Position numbers and translations under genes: made by a program. A model generated the notes under the pieces. The model had not been told where the DNA came from. It did no database searches and saw only the letters and a list, made by a program, of their open reading frames with translations. Source: Halorubrum xinjiangense (GTDB lineage Archaea > Halobacteriota > Halobacteria > Halobacteriales > Haloferacaceae). Taken from it: 64,000 nt of DNA. The stretch spans positions 1-64,000 of the forward strand of contig NZ_FNBO01000005.1 in assembly GCF_900102375.1 (NCBI RefSeq), in the 5' to 3' direction. This document shows, one piece after another, positions 42,287-50,741 of the stretch (its first letter is position 1; each line of letters begins with the position of its first letter).

Positions 42287-42731
42287 GCTTATAAACAACA
42301 ATGCGGTGGCGCGTGCCTCCGAGTGGCCGCCAAAGGCGGCCGCGAGGAGCACGCGCGAGGGACGTGGTGAGTGAGGGGCGACCGCAGAGAGCCCCGAGCG
42401 AACCGCGAGGCTGGGGAGGCGTGAGGTGCTGTGCGGTTGCGGTCGGGTGGGACTCAAAGGGGCAGCCGCAAGGCGGGCGCAGGGGAAGCAAGCACTGGAG
42501 CGAGGGAGCGAACGGAGTGAGCGACCGAGTGAAGCGCGCAGCGAGCGTGCGCCCGCCTTGCGGCTGGGGCTTTGGCGGTGTTCACCGTCGATCCACGGCC
42601 AACAATTTATAAGCGAGCGGCTGGGGCTTCGGCGGTGTTCACCGTCGATCCACAGCCAACGATTTATAAGCGAGCGGCTGGGGATTTGGCGGTGTTCACC
42701 GCCGATCCACTATCAGCTGTTTATAAGCAAT
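42287..42731 (+). repeat. Structured intergenic repeat, copy D, three tail units
   Basis: Sense strand is plus. Head GCTTATAAAC (42287). Hairpin 1: outer arms 42309-42316/42349-42356, inner 42325-42331/42335-42341 with loop AAA. The long stem 42463-42481/42548-42566 is 19 of 19, with A-T where other copies have G-C. Three tail units follow with TTTATAAGCGAGCGGCTGGG between them (TTTATAAG at 42606-42613 and 42663-42670, then 42720-42727). The last TTTATAAGC mirrors the head. The gap 42194-42854 has no gene; an ORF at 42301-42612 is an artefact. Confidence 0.88.
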
Positions 42732-42854
42732 CCACGAAGGTTTGGAAGCGTTCCTTGTCAAATCAATGAAGCACCAATACCGAACACGCCGGCCCGCACC
42801 TCGATTACCACCGGCAACCACAGCACCTAACCTCGCGCCCGCCCGATACCGGGT

Positions 42855-44009
42855 ATGCGCATCGACCCGTTCGGCCTCGAACGCTGGTTCGCGGAGTACG
42901 AACACGAGGCTGACATCATGCTGGCCGAGAGCGGCATCCGGTCGCTCGACGCGAGTCGGTTCGACCTCGACCCGGGGAAGCTCGGCTACGTCATCCCGAC
43001 GAACGGCGACCCCGAGTTCCGGGCATCCGTCGGCGACCGCTATGAGCGATCCGCCGACGAGGTGCTGTTCACCTGCGGCACGCAGGAGGCGAACTTCCTG
43101 ACGTTCCTCTCGCTTTTAGCCGACGAGGGCGCCGTCGACGGTGGAAATGGAGAATCCGGCGTCGGCTCCGGCACCCACGCCGTCGTCGTCACCCCCACCT
43201 ATCAGGCGCTCCACGCCGTCCCGGACGCGTTCGGTGACGTGACCCGCGTCGAGCTAGAGCCGCCGGCGTGGGAGCTGGACCCCGAGGCGGTCGCCGACGC
43301 CGCCCGCGACGACACCGCCGTGATCGTCGTCAACAACCCGAACAATCCAACCGGGCAGTACCACGACGAGGCCGCGATGCGGGCGGTGTACGACGTCGCC
43401 GTCGAGCGCGACGCCTACCTGCTCTGCGACGAGGTGTACCGCCTGCTCGCCGAGGATCCGCAGCCGCCGGTCGCGAGCTACGGCGCGCACGGCATCTCCA
43501 CCACCAGCCTCACGAAGGCGTACGGGCTCGCCGGGCTCCGCTTCGGCTGGATCGCCGGCCCGGAGCCCGTCGTCGAGCGCGCGTGGCGCTGGAAGGACTA
43601 CACGACCATCTCGCCGAGCCTGTTCGGGCAGCACGTCGCCAAGCAGGCCATGGGGCGGCGCGAGGACCGCATCCTCTCGGAGAACCGCGAGCTGGCGGCC
43701 GCACACCGCGATCGGGTCGCGGACTGGGTCGACGACCACGACCTCGACTGGCTCGACCCGGTCGGTGTCAACGCGTTCGTGACGGTTCCAGACGGCTTCG
43801 CGGACGCGGAAGAGTTCTGTCGAACCGTCGTCGAGGAGGCCAGCGTCGTCCTCGCGCCCGGGCACTTGTTCGGCTTCCCGGACCGGTTCCGGATCGGGTT
43901 CGGACTGCCGACCGAGGAGCTGGAGGACGGCCTCGACCGCGTGAGCCGCGTGATCGAGGCGCACGCGACGGAGGCCGACTCGGCCGCGGCGTCCGGGGGT
44001 GACGCCTGA
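42855..44009 (+). CDS. PLP-dependent aminotransferase, class I/II
   Basis: The 384-residue enzyme is fold type I. It has NNPNNPTGQYHD in the substrate-binding loop, the aspartate that holds the pyridine nitrogen in LLCDEVYR, and the Schiff-base lysine in TTSLTKAYGLAGLRFGW, with the conserved Arg near FRIGFGLP. It exchanges an amino group between an amino acid and a 2-oxo acid; the substrate is not clear. Its stop shares one base with the following membrane-protein gene. Three TTTATAAG boxes lie 130-250 bp upstream in copy D's tail, possibly affecting its expression. Confidence 0.92.
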   Translation: MRIDPFGLERWFAEYEHEADIMLAESGIRSLDASRFDLDPGKLGYVIPTNGDPEFRASVGDRYERSADEVLFTCGTQEANFLTFLSLLADEGAVDGGNGESGVGSGTHAVVVTPTYQALHAVPDAFGDVTRVELEPPAWELDPEAVADAARDDTAVIVVNNPNNPTGQYHDEAAMRAVYDVAVERDAYLLCDEVYRLLAEDPQPPVASYGAHGISTTSLTKAYGLAGLRFGWIAGPEPVVERAWRWKDYTTISPSLFGQHVAKQAMGRREDRILSENRELAAAHRDRVADWVDDHDLDWLDPVGVNAFVTVPDGFADAEEFCRTVVEEASVVLAPGHLFGFPDRFRIGFGLPTEELEDGLDRVSRVIEAHATEADSAAASGGDA

Positions 44010-44293
44010 TGGGGTTCTTCGGCGACCTCAAAGACGACGTGGTCGAGTTCGTCCGCGACCCCACCGACGAGCAGAAGATACTGCTGACGGCGGCGCTCGC
44101 CATCGCGGTCGCTGACCGGTTCCTCTACTTCAACGACATCCCGTTCGTCGTCCGGACGACGGCCGCCGTCGGGGTCGGCTTCATCGTCATGTTCCTCGTC
44201 AGCTACCTGTACACGGGCCAGCTCGTCCCGCCGGACGGCAACGTCGGCGACGACGAGGAGCCGGAGGAGTACGTCGACGAACTCGATCCCTGA
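44009..44293 (+). CDS. Small haloarchaeal membrane protein
   Basis: The 94-residue protein has [20 protein letters not shown], two hydrophobic helices (about residues 26-40 and 47-68) and an acidic tail [12 protein letters not shown]. No function can be assigned. The ATG overlaps the aminotransferase stop by one base (TGATG), so it is translated with it. It is followed by a 142-bp gap to the eIF-5A gene, which has its own promoter. Confidence 0.72.
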   Translation: MGFFGDLKDDVVEFVRDPTDEQKILLTAALAIAVADRFLYFNDIPFVVRTTAAVGVGFIVMFLVSYLYTGQLVPPDGNVGDDEEPEEYVDELDP

Positions 44294-44405
44294 CCGGCGC
44301 GGGCACCGTCCGACGAGCCCTCGACCGTTGCGAGCAGCGCCCGGCCAACGCACGACCACTCCCGGCGCTGACCGGCGAGCGCCCGCCCGACGGCGTTCCA
44401 AACCG

Positions 44406-44411
44406 TTTATA
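44406..44411 (+). promoter_or_regulatory. TATA box of the eIF-5A/agmatinase operon
   Basis: TTTATA is centred about 27 bp before the eIF-5A ATG at 44436, giving a leaderless start. The ATG at 44427 lies only 18 bp from the box and is less likely. Confidence 0.55.
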
Positions 44412-44435
44412 CCCGCCCCGCGGGAAATGGCGTTT

Positions 44436-44813
44436 ATGCCGCGAGAGCAGAAGCAGGTTCGCGAACTCCAGGAGGGCAGCTACGTGATGATGGACGACGC
44501 GCCCTGTAAGATCAATCACTACAGCACCGCCAAACCCGGCAAACACGGCAGCGCGAAGGCCCGCGTCGAGGGGAAGGGCGTCTTCGACGATAAGAAGCGC
44601 TCGCTCTCGCAGCCGGTCGACGCGAAGGTGTGGGTCCCGATCATCGAGCGCAAGCAGGGCCAGGTCGTCAACGTCAGCGGCGACGAGGTCCAGGTGATGG
44701 ATCTGGACACCTACGATACGTTCACCATGCGCATCCCCGAGGGCGAGGACTTCACCTCGGACGACAACATCGAGTACCTCGACTACGAGGGCCAACGGAA
44801 GATCATCGGGTAG
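44436..44813 (+). CDS. eif5A: Translation factor eIF-5A/aIF5A
   Basis: The 125-residue protein is full length. The N-terminal SH3-like domain carries the hypusination loop [12 protein letters not shown], with Lys36 as the modified residue. The C-terminal OB-fold ends [10 protein letters not shown]. It rescues ribosomes stalled on proline-rich stretches. Archaea modify this Lys to deoxyhypusine or hypusine from spermidine or agmatine. The next gene, agmatinase, starts 6 bp after the stop, so modification supply and factor are co-expressed. Confidence 0.97.
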   Translation: MPREQKQVRELQEGSYVMMDDAPCKINHYSTAKPGKHGSAKARVEGKGVFDDKKRSLSQPVDAKVWVPIIERKQGQVVNVSGDEVQVMDLDTYDTFTMRIPEGEDFTSDDNIEYLDYEGQRKIIG

Positions 44814-44818
44814 TCGGC

Positions 44819-45679
44819 ATGTTCCCCGGGGCGACGACCGACCGCGAAGCTGCTTCCTACGTGGTCGTCGGCGCTCCGCTCGACGCCACGACCACTTTTC
44901 AGCCTGGCACCCGGTTCGGACCGGACCGAGTCCGGCGATTCGCCGAGAGCTACGACGACTACGACCGCCGCACCGACAGCCGCTTCTCCGCACTGGGCGT
45001 CCACGACGCCGGCGACGTGCGCCCGTGGGACGACGTGCCGGCGTACCTCGACCACCTCGCCGCCGAGCTGCGGAGCGTCGTCTACGACGACGCCGTCCCG
45101 CTCCTCCTCGGCGGCGAGCACACCGTCACGTACGCGGGTGTCGACGCCGTCGACCCCGATGTCCTCGTCGTCGCCGACGCGCACCTCGACCTCCGCGACG
45201 CGTACGACGGAAATCCGTGGAATCACGCCTGCGTCACGCGCCGGTGTCTCGACGACCTCGGCGTCGACCGCGCCGTGATCGTCGGCGCCCGGACCGGCTC
45301 GGAGGCGGAGTGGGACCGCGCGGCCGACGCCGACGTCGAGGTCGTCGCGCCCGAGGACGCCCGCGAATGGGTTGACGGGCTCGACCGCGAGGACGAGTTC
45401 GGGGAGGACTCCGTCTACTGTTCGGTCGACATCGACGCCCTCGACCCCGCCTACGCCCCCGGAACGGGGACCATGGAGCCGTTCGGGCTCGAACCCCGTG
45501 AGGTCCGCGACCTCGTTCGGGCCGTCGCGCCCCGAGCCGAGGGGTTCGACGTCGTCGAGGTGAACGACCGCGACGGCGGGCAGGCGGCGGCGCTGGCCGC
45601 CAAGCTGCTGCGGGAGTTCGCGTTCGCGCACGCGACCGCGGCCGCGACCAACGACGGCCGCCCGGACGACGCGAGATAG
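44819..45679 (+). CDS. speB: Agmatinase (arginase/ureohydrolase family)
   Basis: The 286-residue protein has the two-Mn ureohydrolase ligands: His in GGEHTV, then DAHLDLRD, and Asp residues in CSVDIDALDPAYAPGTGTME. It is expected to split agmatine into putrescine and urea. Family members with other guanidino substrates exist. The operon with eIF-5A is conserved in haloarchaea and fits the deoxyhypusine route, so agmatinase is the best call. ATG 44819 lies 6 bp after the eIF-5A stop. Confidence 0.92.
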   Translation: MFPGATTDREAASYVVVGAPLDATTTFQPGTRFGPDRVRRFAESYDDYDRRTDSRFSALGVHDAGDVRPWDDVPAYLDHLAAELRSVVYDDAVPLLLGGEHTVTYAGVDAVDPDVLVVADAHLDLRDAYDGNPWNHACVTRRCLDDLGVDRAVIVGARTGSEAEWDRAADADVEVVAPEDAREWVDGLDREDEFGEDSVYCSVDIDALDPAYAPGTGTMEPFGLEPREVRDLVRAVAPRAEGFDVVEVNDRDGGQAAALAAKLLREFAFAHATAAATNDGRPDDAR

Positions 45680-45734
45680 CGGACGGCCTGACCGACGCGG
45701 GGCTGACAACGGGACGCGCCCGCGGTTCCGAGTC

Positions 45735-45986
45735 CTACGACAGCTCCGAGAGCCGTCGGCGCGCGGCGGTCACCGCCTCCATCGCGTCGATCCACTCGCG
45801 AGGGTCGGTACACCAGATACGGTCGCCCTCGACGCTGACACAGAAGACGGAGTCGCCGGAGGGCGACAGCGTGACGCGGTCGACGTCCGGGCGGTCGCCG
45901 AGGTACGCGTCGATGAGCCGTCGGGCGGTCTCCGCCTCCGACCGGAGGCGGTTCCCCGCGGCGTACTCGATGGCTATCTCTGCCAT
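45735..45986 (-). CDS. Small haloarchaeal protein, perhaps Rdx-like without CxxC
   Basis: The 83-residue protein begins MAEIAIEYAAGNRLRSEAET and has VTLSPSGDSVFCVSVEGDRI, a layout reminiscent of SelT/W/H (Rdx) thioredoxin-fold proteins, but the redox CxxC after the first strand is absent. Two lone cysteines (FC, WC) remain. The resemblance is weak, so I treat it as hypothetical. It is flanked upstream by ACACGATTAATAACCATTG (46003-46021), an AT-rich promoter-like run. Confidence 0.65.
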   Translation of the reverse strand: MAEIAIEYAAGNRLRSEAETARRLIDAYLGDRPDVDRVTLSPSGDSVFCVSVEGDRIWCTDPREWIDAMEAVTAARRRLSELS

Positions 45987-46086
45987 GGGCGAGCGTTAGT
46001 CCTACACGATTAATAACCATTGTTTTCTGGCAGCGATTGCGGCTACCTCCTAGGCCCGTCGCTCAGCGCCGCGTGCGGCAGCGTCG

Positions 46087-47730
46087 CTACCGTCCGTCAA
46101 ACACGATCTCGCCGTCGACGACCGTCAGCGCGACGTCGATCTCGTCGATCGCGCCGTCGCGCTCCCACGGCGAGGCGTCGAGCGCGACGAAGTCGGCCCG
46201 CTTCCCGGCCTCGACCGTCCCGAGTCGGTCCTCGTCGAAGCCGGCGTACGCGGCGCCGCTCGTGTACGCGCGCAGCGCCTCGGTGACGGTGAGCCGCTGC
46301 GCCGCAGCGGGGGCGGTGACAGCTTGGTGGACGCCGAAGAGCGGGTCCATCGGCATCCCGTCGGAGCCGAACGCGAGCTCGACGCCCGCGTCGAGCATCT
46401 CGCGGTAGCGGTTCGTCCGGGCCGTCCGCTCTTCCCCCAGTCGCTCCTCGTAGAGGCCGCCCTCTCGGGCCCACTTCAGGAAGTTCGGCTGGACGCTCGC
46501 GACGATGCCCGTCTCCGCGAGCCGCTCGATCGCGTCGTCGTCGGCCAGTTCGACGTGCTCGACGCGGTGGCGCGCCTCGCCCGCGTCGGTCCGCGATGCC
46601 TCCTCGTAAGCGTCCAACACGGCGTCGACCGCCTCGTCGCCGATAGCGTGGGCGGTGAACTGGAAACCCGCCTCGGTCGCGTCCGCCACCGTCTCGTTCA
46701 GCTCCTCGGGAGCGACGACCCACTGGCCGGTCTCATCGGGCGCGTCCGCGTACGGTTCCGAGAGGCGCGCGGTCCGACCGCCGAGGCTCCCGTCCGTGTA
46801 TGACTTGATCGCGCCGGTCTGGACCATCTCGCTCCCGGCGTTCGTCGCGAGGCCGACCTCCCGGGCCGCGTCGAGGTGGTCGCTCCAGTAGTTGATCCGG
46901 ACGCGGGCGGTGAGCTCCCCCGCCGCGTCGAGGTCGCGGTATACTCGCGGGGCGTGCGAGTCCCGGACCATGTCGTGGAAGCCGGTAATCCCGCGTTCGG
47001 CGCAGTGTTCGAGCGCGGCCTCGACGACCGCGCGCGTTTCGGCCGGCCCCGGCTCGACGGCCCGGTAGATCGGGTCGATGGCGGCCTCGAGGAGGACGCC
47101 GCTCGGCTCGCCGTCGCCGTCGGTCGGCACCGTCTCGTCGGGCGCGTCGGCGAGGGCATCCGCGAACCGGTCGAGCGCGACGCCGTTGACGGCCGCGACG
47201 TGCATGTCCTCGCGGAACGCCGCGACCGGGCGCTCGGTCGAGACCCGGTCGAGGTCCGCGCGGGTCAGGTAGCGCGACTCGTCCCACGTCGACTCGTCGT
47301 AGCCGTAGCCCAGCACCCAGTCCCCGGTTTCGTCGCTCTCCCCTCCGCTCCCCTCCGATTTCACTTCCGCCGCGCGCTCGGCGAGCACGTCGACGGCGTC
47401 GTCCGGGGAGTCGGCCGCGGAGAGGTCGGCGTGGACGAGGTAGCGGCCGACGGTGGTCAGGTGGGTGTGGGCGTCAACGAACCCGGGGAGGAGGACGCGC
47501 CCGTCGAGGTCGACCACGTCGGTGTCGACGCCCGCGAGCAGCTCCACGTCGTGGGTCCGCCCGGTCCGAACGACCTCGCCGTCGCGTACGGCGACGGCCT
47601 CGCGGACCGCGTCGCCGCCGTCCGCGTCGCCGCCGTCCGCGTCGTCGCCGTCCGCGTCGCCGCCGTCATCCGGGTCCGCGAGCGTGTGTACCTCCCCGTT
47701 CACGAAGATCCGGTCCGCGGCCTCGGTCAT
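46087..47730 (-). CDS. YtcJ-type amidohydrolase
   Basis: From ATG 47730 the protein has 547 residues with the amidohydrolase metal motif VDAHTHLTTVG, later ITGFHDMVRDSHAP and FTAHAIGDEAVDAVLDAYEE, HRVEHVELA and FGSDGMPMDP, as in the YtcJ/AtzA-like branch. It should hydrolyse an amide or exocyclic group; the substrate is unknown. Residues about 14-34 are a D/G repeat encoded by 47632-47680 tandem triplets. An earlier in-frame Met (47748) would add MCPRIP and no domain. Confidence 0.9.
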   Translation of the reverse strand: MTEAADRIFVNGEVHTLADPDDGGDADGDDADGGDADGGDAVREAVAVRDGEVVRTGRTHDVELLAGVDTDVVDLDGRVLLPGFVDAHTHLTTVGRYLVHADLSAADSPDDAVDVLAERAAEVKSEGSGGESDETGDWVLGYGYDESTWDESRYLTRADLDRVSTERPVAAFREDMHVAAVNGVALDRFADALADAPDETVPTDGDGEPSGVLLEAAIDPIYRAVEPGPAETRAVVEAALEHCAERGITGFHDMVRDSHAPRVYRDLDAAGELTARVRINYWSDHLDAAREVGLATNAGSEMVQTGAIKSYTDGSLGGRTARLSEPYADAPDETGQWVVAPEELNETVADATEAGFQFTAHAIGDEAVDAVLDAYEEASRTDAGEARHRVEHVELADDDAIERLAETGIVASVQPNFLKWAREGGLYEERLGEERTARTNRYREMLDAGVELAFGSDGMPMDPLFGVHQAVTAPAAAQRLTVTEALRAYTSGAAYAGFDEDRLGTVEAGKRADFVALDASPWERDGAIDEIDVALTVVDGEIVFDGR

Positions 47731-47773
47731 GGGAATTCGGGGACACACAGCGTGTTAACCGTTCGGGAAACGG

Positions 47774-47792
47774 CGACCGATTTATTCGGTCG
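47774..47792 (+). promoter_or_regulatory. Perfect palindrome over the TATA box of a uspA gene
   Basis: CGACCGA and TCGGTCG (7-bp arms) flank TTTAT at 47781-47785. TTTATT is centred 27 bp before ATG 47811, so the palindrome covers the promoter and would block it when bound. Confidence 0.5.
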
Positions 47793-47810
47793 CCCGGCGA
47801 ACCCCCGCGT

Positions 47811-48260
47811 ATGTACGACAACGTCCTCTTACCCACCGACGGCAGCGTCGGCGTCGACCGCGCGATCGACCACGCGATCGACGCCGCCGACCGCTACGAC
47901 GCGACGCTCCACGTCCTCTACGTCGTCGACAGCGACGTGGTGAACGCCTACTCGGGCGACGAGTTCGTCGACGGCGCCGAGGGCGCCGAGGAGACGCTCG
48001 AGGAGACCGGACGGGAGGCGCTCGACGCCGTGGCCGAGCGCGCCCGCGACGCGGGCGTGGAGACCGCCACCGCCCTGCGGTACGGCGTCCCCCACGAGGA
48101 GATCCTCCGGTACGCCGACGAGGAAGACGTCGACCTCACGGTGATGGGATCGAAGACGCGCTCCGGTGACTACCGCCGGATGCTCGGCTCCGTCACCGAG
48201 CGCGTCTCCCGGCAGTCCCCCGCGCCGGTGAGCATCGTGAAGACGACCGTCGACGCCTGA
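47811..48260 (+). CDS. Universal stress protein, UspA family
   Basis: The 149-residue protein has the canonical Usp start YDNVLLPTDGSVGVDRAIDH and the ATP-binding stretch VMGSKTRSGDYRRMLGSVTE (G-x2-G-x8-G-S-like). It ends in PAPVSIVKTTVDA. This is the most typical Usp of the four in the window. The promoter has a perfect palindrome across the TATA box, implying control by a dimeric regulator. Confidence 0.93.
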   Translation: MYDNVLLPTDGSVGVDRAIDHAIDAADRYDATLHVLYVVDSDVVNAYSGDEFVDGAEGAEETLEETGREALDAVAERARDAGVETATALRYGVPHEEILRYADEEDVDLTVMGSKTRSGDYRRMLGSVTERVSRQSPAPVSIVKTTVDA

Positions 48261-48308
48261 GCGGCGTCGACACCCGAGGCGCACGGGCGACGCCAGCCCC
48301 CGCGTCGT

Positions 48309-49256
48309 TTATAAATAGTTCCGCACGTCGCTCGCGACCGCCGAGAGCGCCGCCTCCGCGGCGTCCACCCGGTCCGCGAGGCTACAGAACCCGTGCGCCA
48401 TCGCCGGATAGTGCCGGTGTTCCACCGGGGTCCCCTCGCGCTCGAACCGCTCCGCGAGCGCGGCGCCGTCGTCGCGCAGGGGGTCGAACCCGGCGGTGAC
48501 GACCGTCGCGGGCGGCAGGTCGCCCAGATCGCGCGCTCGAAGCGGGACCGCGTAGGGGTTCGCGGCGTCGACCGGACTCCGGAGATACCGCTCGTAGAAC
48601 CACCGCATGTCGTCGCGGGTGAGCAGCGGGCCGTCGGCGTTCTCCCGGTAGGAGTCCGTCTCGAAGTCGTAGCCGGCGATCGGGTAGAGGAGGAACTGGC
48701 CCGAGGGCCGGGGGAGGTCGCCGAACTCCCGGGCGCGGAGCGACGCCGCGACCGCGAGCGCGCCGCCGGCGCTGGTACCCGACACCCCGATCCGGTCGGG
48801 GTCGACGCCGAGCGCGGCCGTAGCCTCCGTTACCCACTCGACCGCCGCGGCCGCCTCGTCGACCGCGACCGGGAACGGGTGTTCCGGAGCGAGCCGGTAG
48901 TCGACGGAGACGACGACGGCGTCGGCGCGGACCGCGAGCTCGCGGCAGATCCCGTCGACGGAGTCGAGCGTCCCGAGCGTCCACCCGCCGCCGTGGAAGT
49001 GGACGAGTGCGCGAGGGTCCGCTGAGTGTTCAACGGTGCTTTCGGGGCGATACACTCGAACCGGCACCTCGCCGTGGGGCCCGTCGAACGCGAAATCCCT
49101 CACCTCGGCGACTGGCGGTTCGGGGGGCCCGGAAAACAGGTCGTCTTCCAGGCGGCGGGCGGCGTCGACGGAGAGGTCGCTCCACGCGGGGAGCCCCAGC
49201 GACTCGATCTCGGCGACCGCCGCGGCGAGGTCCGGGTCGAGTTCGGCCGCGCGCAT
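48309..49256 (-). CDS. Alpha/beta hydrolase, HSL-type esterase
   Basis: The 315-residue enzyme has the oxyanion-hole motif HFHGGGWTLGTL and nucleophile motif GTSAGGALAV (Ser near residue 159), then catalytic Asp in TAGFDPLRDDG and His in AMAHGFCSL. This is the hormone-sensitive-lipase (family IV) esterase arrangement. It should hydrolyse short-chain esters. The substrate is unknown. A CTTTGTAAG run (49277-49285) upstream is a plausible promoter shared with the divergent helicase gene. Confidence 0.92.
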   Translation of the reverse strand: MRAAELDPDLAAAVAEIESLGLPAWSDLSVDAARRLEDDLFSGPPEPPVAEVRDFAFDGPHGEVPVRVYRPESTVEHSADPRALVHFHGGGWTLGTLDSVDGICRELAVRADAVVVSVDYRLAPEHPFPVAVDEAAAAVEWVTEATAALGVDPDRIGVSGTSAGGALAVAASLRAREFGDLPRPSGQFLLYPIAGYDFETDSYRENADGPLLTRDDMRWFYERYLRSPVDAANPYAVPLRARDLGDLPPATVVTAGFDPLRDDGAALAERFEREGTPVEHRHYPAMAHGFCSLADRVDAAEAALSAVASDVRNYL

Positions 49257-49305
49257 ACCGGTGCGAGGCGGTGGGCCTTTGTAAGTCGGTCGGCAACTGC
49301 GGGCG

Positions 49306-50688
49306 ATGGACGTTCGCGTGACCTACGAGGACGGGACGATCCGGGTCGACGCGGACGCCGACCTCGCGCCCGACGCGCTCCCGCCGCTGCCCGGGGTCGA
49401 AACCGATCCCCGCACCGGGACCGGTCGCGCGCCGGCGCACCGCTACGCCGAGCTCCGGCGCGCGCTTCAGGTGGCCGGCGTCTCCGTCGAGGACCGTGTC
49501 CTCGCCGCGAGCGACCGCGCCGCCGAGGCGGCCGGGCTGCCGGACGCGCTCGTCACGGACTACGAGCTCCGCGAGTACCAGCGGGAGGCGTTGGACGCGT
49601 GGCGCGACGCGGGCGACCGGGGCGTGATCGAGCTCCCGACCGGCGCCGGCAAGACCGTGATCGCGATCCGCGCGATGGTCGAGCTCGGCGTCCCGACGCT
49701 CGTCGTCGTCCCCACGGTCGACCTGCTCGACCAGTGGCAGCGCGAGTTAGCGCGCGAGTTCGACGTGCCGATCGGCCGCTTTGGCGGCGGCGAGCAGCGC
49801 CGCGAGGCGGTCACGGTGTCGACGTACGACTCCGCGTACCTGAAGGCGGACGGCGTCGGCGACGCCTTCGAGCTCGTCGTCTTCGACGAGGTCCACCACC
49901 TCGGCGGCGAGGGGTACCGCGACGCCGCCCGCCTCCTCGCGGCGCCCGCGCGGCTCGGGCTCACCGCCACCTTCGAACGCCCGGACGGCGCCCACGAGGT
50001 CGTCGCCGACCTGGTGGGCGACCGCGTCTACGCGCTCGACGTCGACGACCTCGCGGGCGACCACCTCGCGCCCTACGACATCCGGCGGATCGAGGTGGAA
50101 CTCACCGACGTGGAGCGTGAGCGCTACGACGAGAAGCAGGGCACCTTCGTCGAGTACGTCCGCGACGCGGGGATCACGTTCACGAGCGGGAGCGACTACC
50201 AGGAGCTCGTCAAGCGCTCGGGCAACGACCCGGCCGCCCGCGAGGCGCTCCTCGCGAAGCAGGATGCCCGCGAGATCATGATGAACGCCGACCGCAAGGT
50301 CGACCGGCTCGCGGAGATCCTCGACCGGCACCGCGACGACCGCGTGATCGTGTTCACGGCCCACACCGACCTCGTCTACCGCCTCTCCGACCGCTTCCTG
50401 TTGCCCGCGATCACCGCCGAAACGGGCGCGAAAGAGCGCCGCGAGATCCTCGAACGCTTCCGCGACGGCACCTACGGGCGAGTCGTCGCCGCGAACGTCT
50501 TAGACGAGGGGGTCGACGTGCCCGACGCCAACGTCGCGGTCCTGCTCTCCGGGTCGGGCAGCGAGCGCGAGTTCACCCAGCGGCTCGGCCGCGTGCTCCG
50601 CCCGAAGGAAGACGGCGGTCGCGCGACGCTGTACGAACTCGTCAGCGCCGAGACCGCCGAGGAGCGGGTGGCGAGTCGGCGACGATAA
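49306..50688 (+). CDS. XPB/Rad25-family DNA helicase
   Basis: The 460-residue protein is close to archaeal XPB: an N-terminal damage-recognition-like domain (about 1-80), motif I ELPTGAGKT (about residue 109-117), motif II VFDEVHH, motif III LTATFERPDG, a thumb-like insertion, and motif VI QRLGRVLRPKEDGG. XPB unwinds DNA in nucleotide excision repair and partners with nuclease Bax1, which is not next to it here. Unlike the protein at 29171 it has no N-terminal wHTH. Repeat copy E begins about 53 bp after its stop. Confidence 0.93.
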   Translation: MDVRVTYEDGTIRVDADADLAPDALPPLPGVETDPRTGTGRAPAHRYAELRRALQVAGVSVEDRVLAASDRAAEAAGLPDALVTDYELREYQREALDAWRDAGDRGVIELPTGAGKTVIAIRAMVELGVPTLVVVPTVDLLDQWQRELAREFDVPIGRFGGGEQRREAVTVSTYDSAYLKADGVGDAFELVVFDEVHHLGGEGYRDAARLLAAPARLGLTATFERPDGAHEVVADLVGDRVYALDVDDLAGDHLAPYDIRRIEVELTDVERERYDEKQGTFVEYVRDAGITFTSGSDYQELVKRSGNDPAAREALLAKQDAREIMMNADRKVDRLAEILDRHRDDRVIVFTAHTDLVYRLSDRFLLPAITAETGAKERREILERFRDGTYGRVVAANVLDEGVDVPDANVAVLLSGSGSEREFTQRLGRVLRPKEDGGRATLYELVSAETAEERVASRRR

Positions 50689-50710
50689 ACCGGAACGGTC
50701 GAGATGCGAC

Positions 50711-50718
50711 ATTTAAAT
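50711..50718 (+). promoter_or_regulatory. ATTTAAAT box upstream of repeat copy E
   Basis: ATTTAAAT lies exactly 23 nt before GCTTATA of copy E, as in copy D, although the intervening 23 nt differ. It sits in the gap after the helicase stop and is the candidate TATA box for the element. Confidence 0.5.
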
Positions 50719-50741
50719 GACTGTGAGCGATGCCGACAATT

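Noticed and set aside
42301-42612. Arginine/glycine-rich ORF in repeat copy D (and similar ORFs in A, C and E)
   Set aside because: They lie wholly in the structured repeat, amino-acid sequence follows the hairpins, and equally long frames exist on the other strand.
47620-47690. Short G/C-rich triplet repeat as a regulatory array
   Set aside because: It lies within the amidohydrolase frame and codes a D/G-rich linker; low-complexity acidic linkers are common in this genome.
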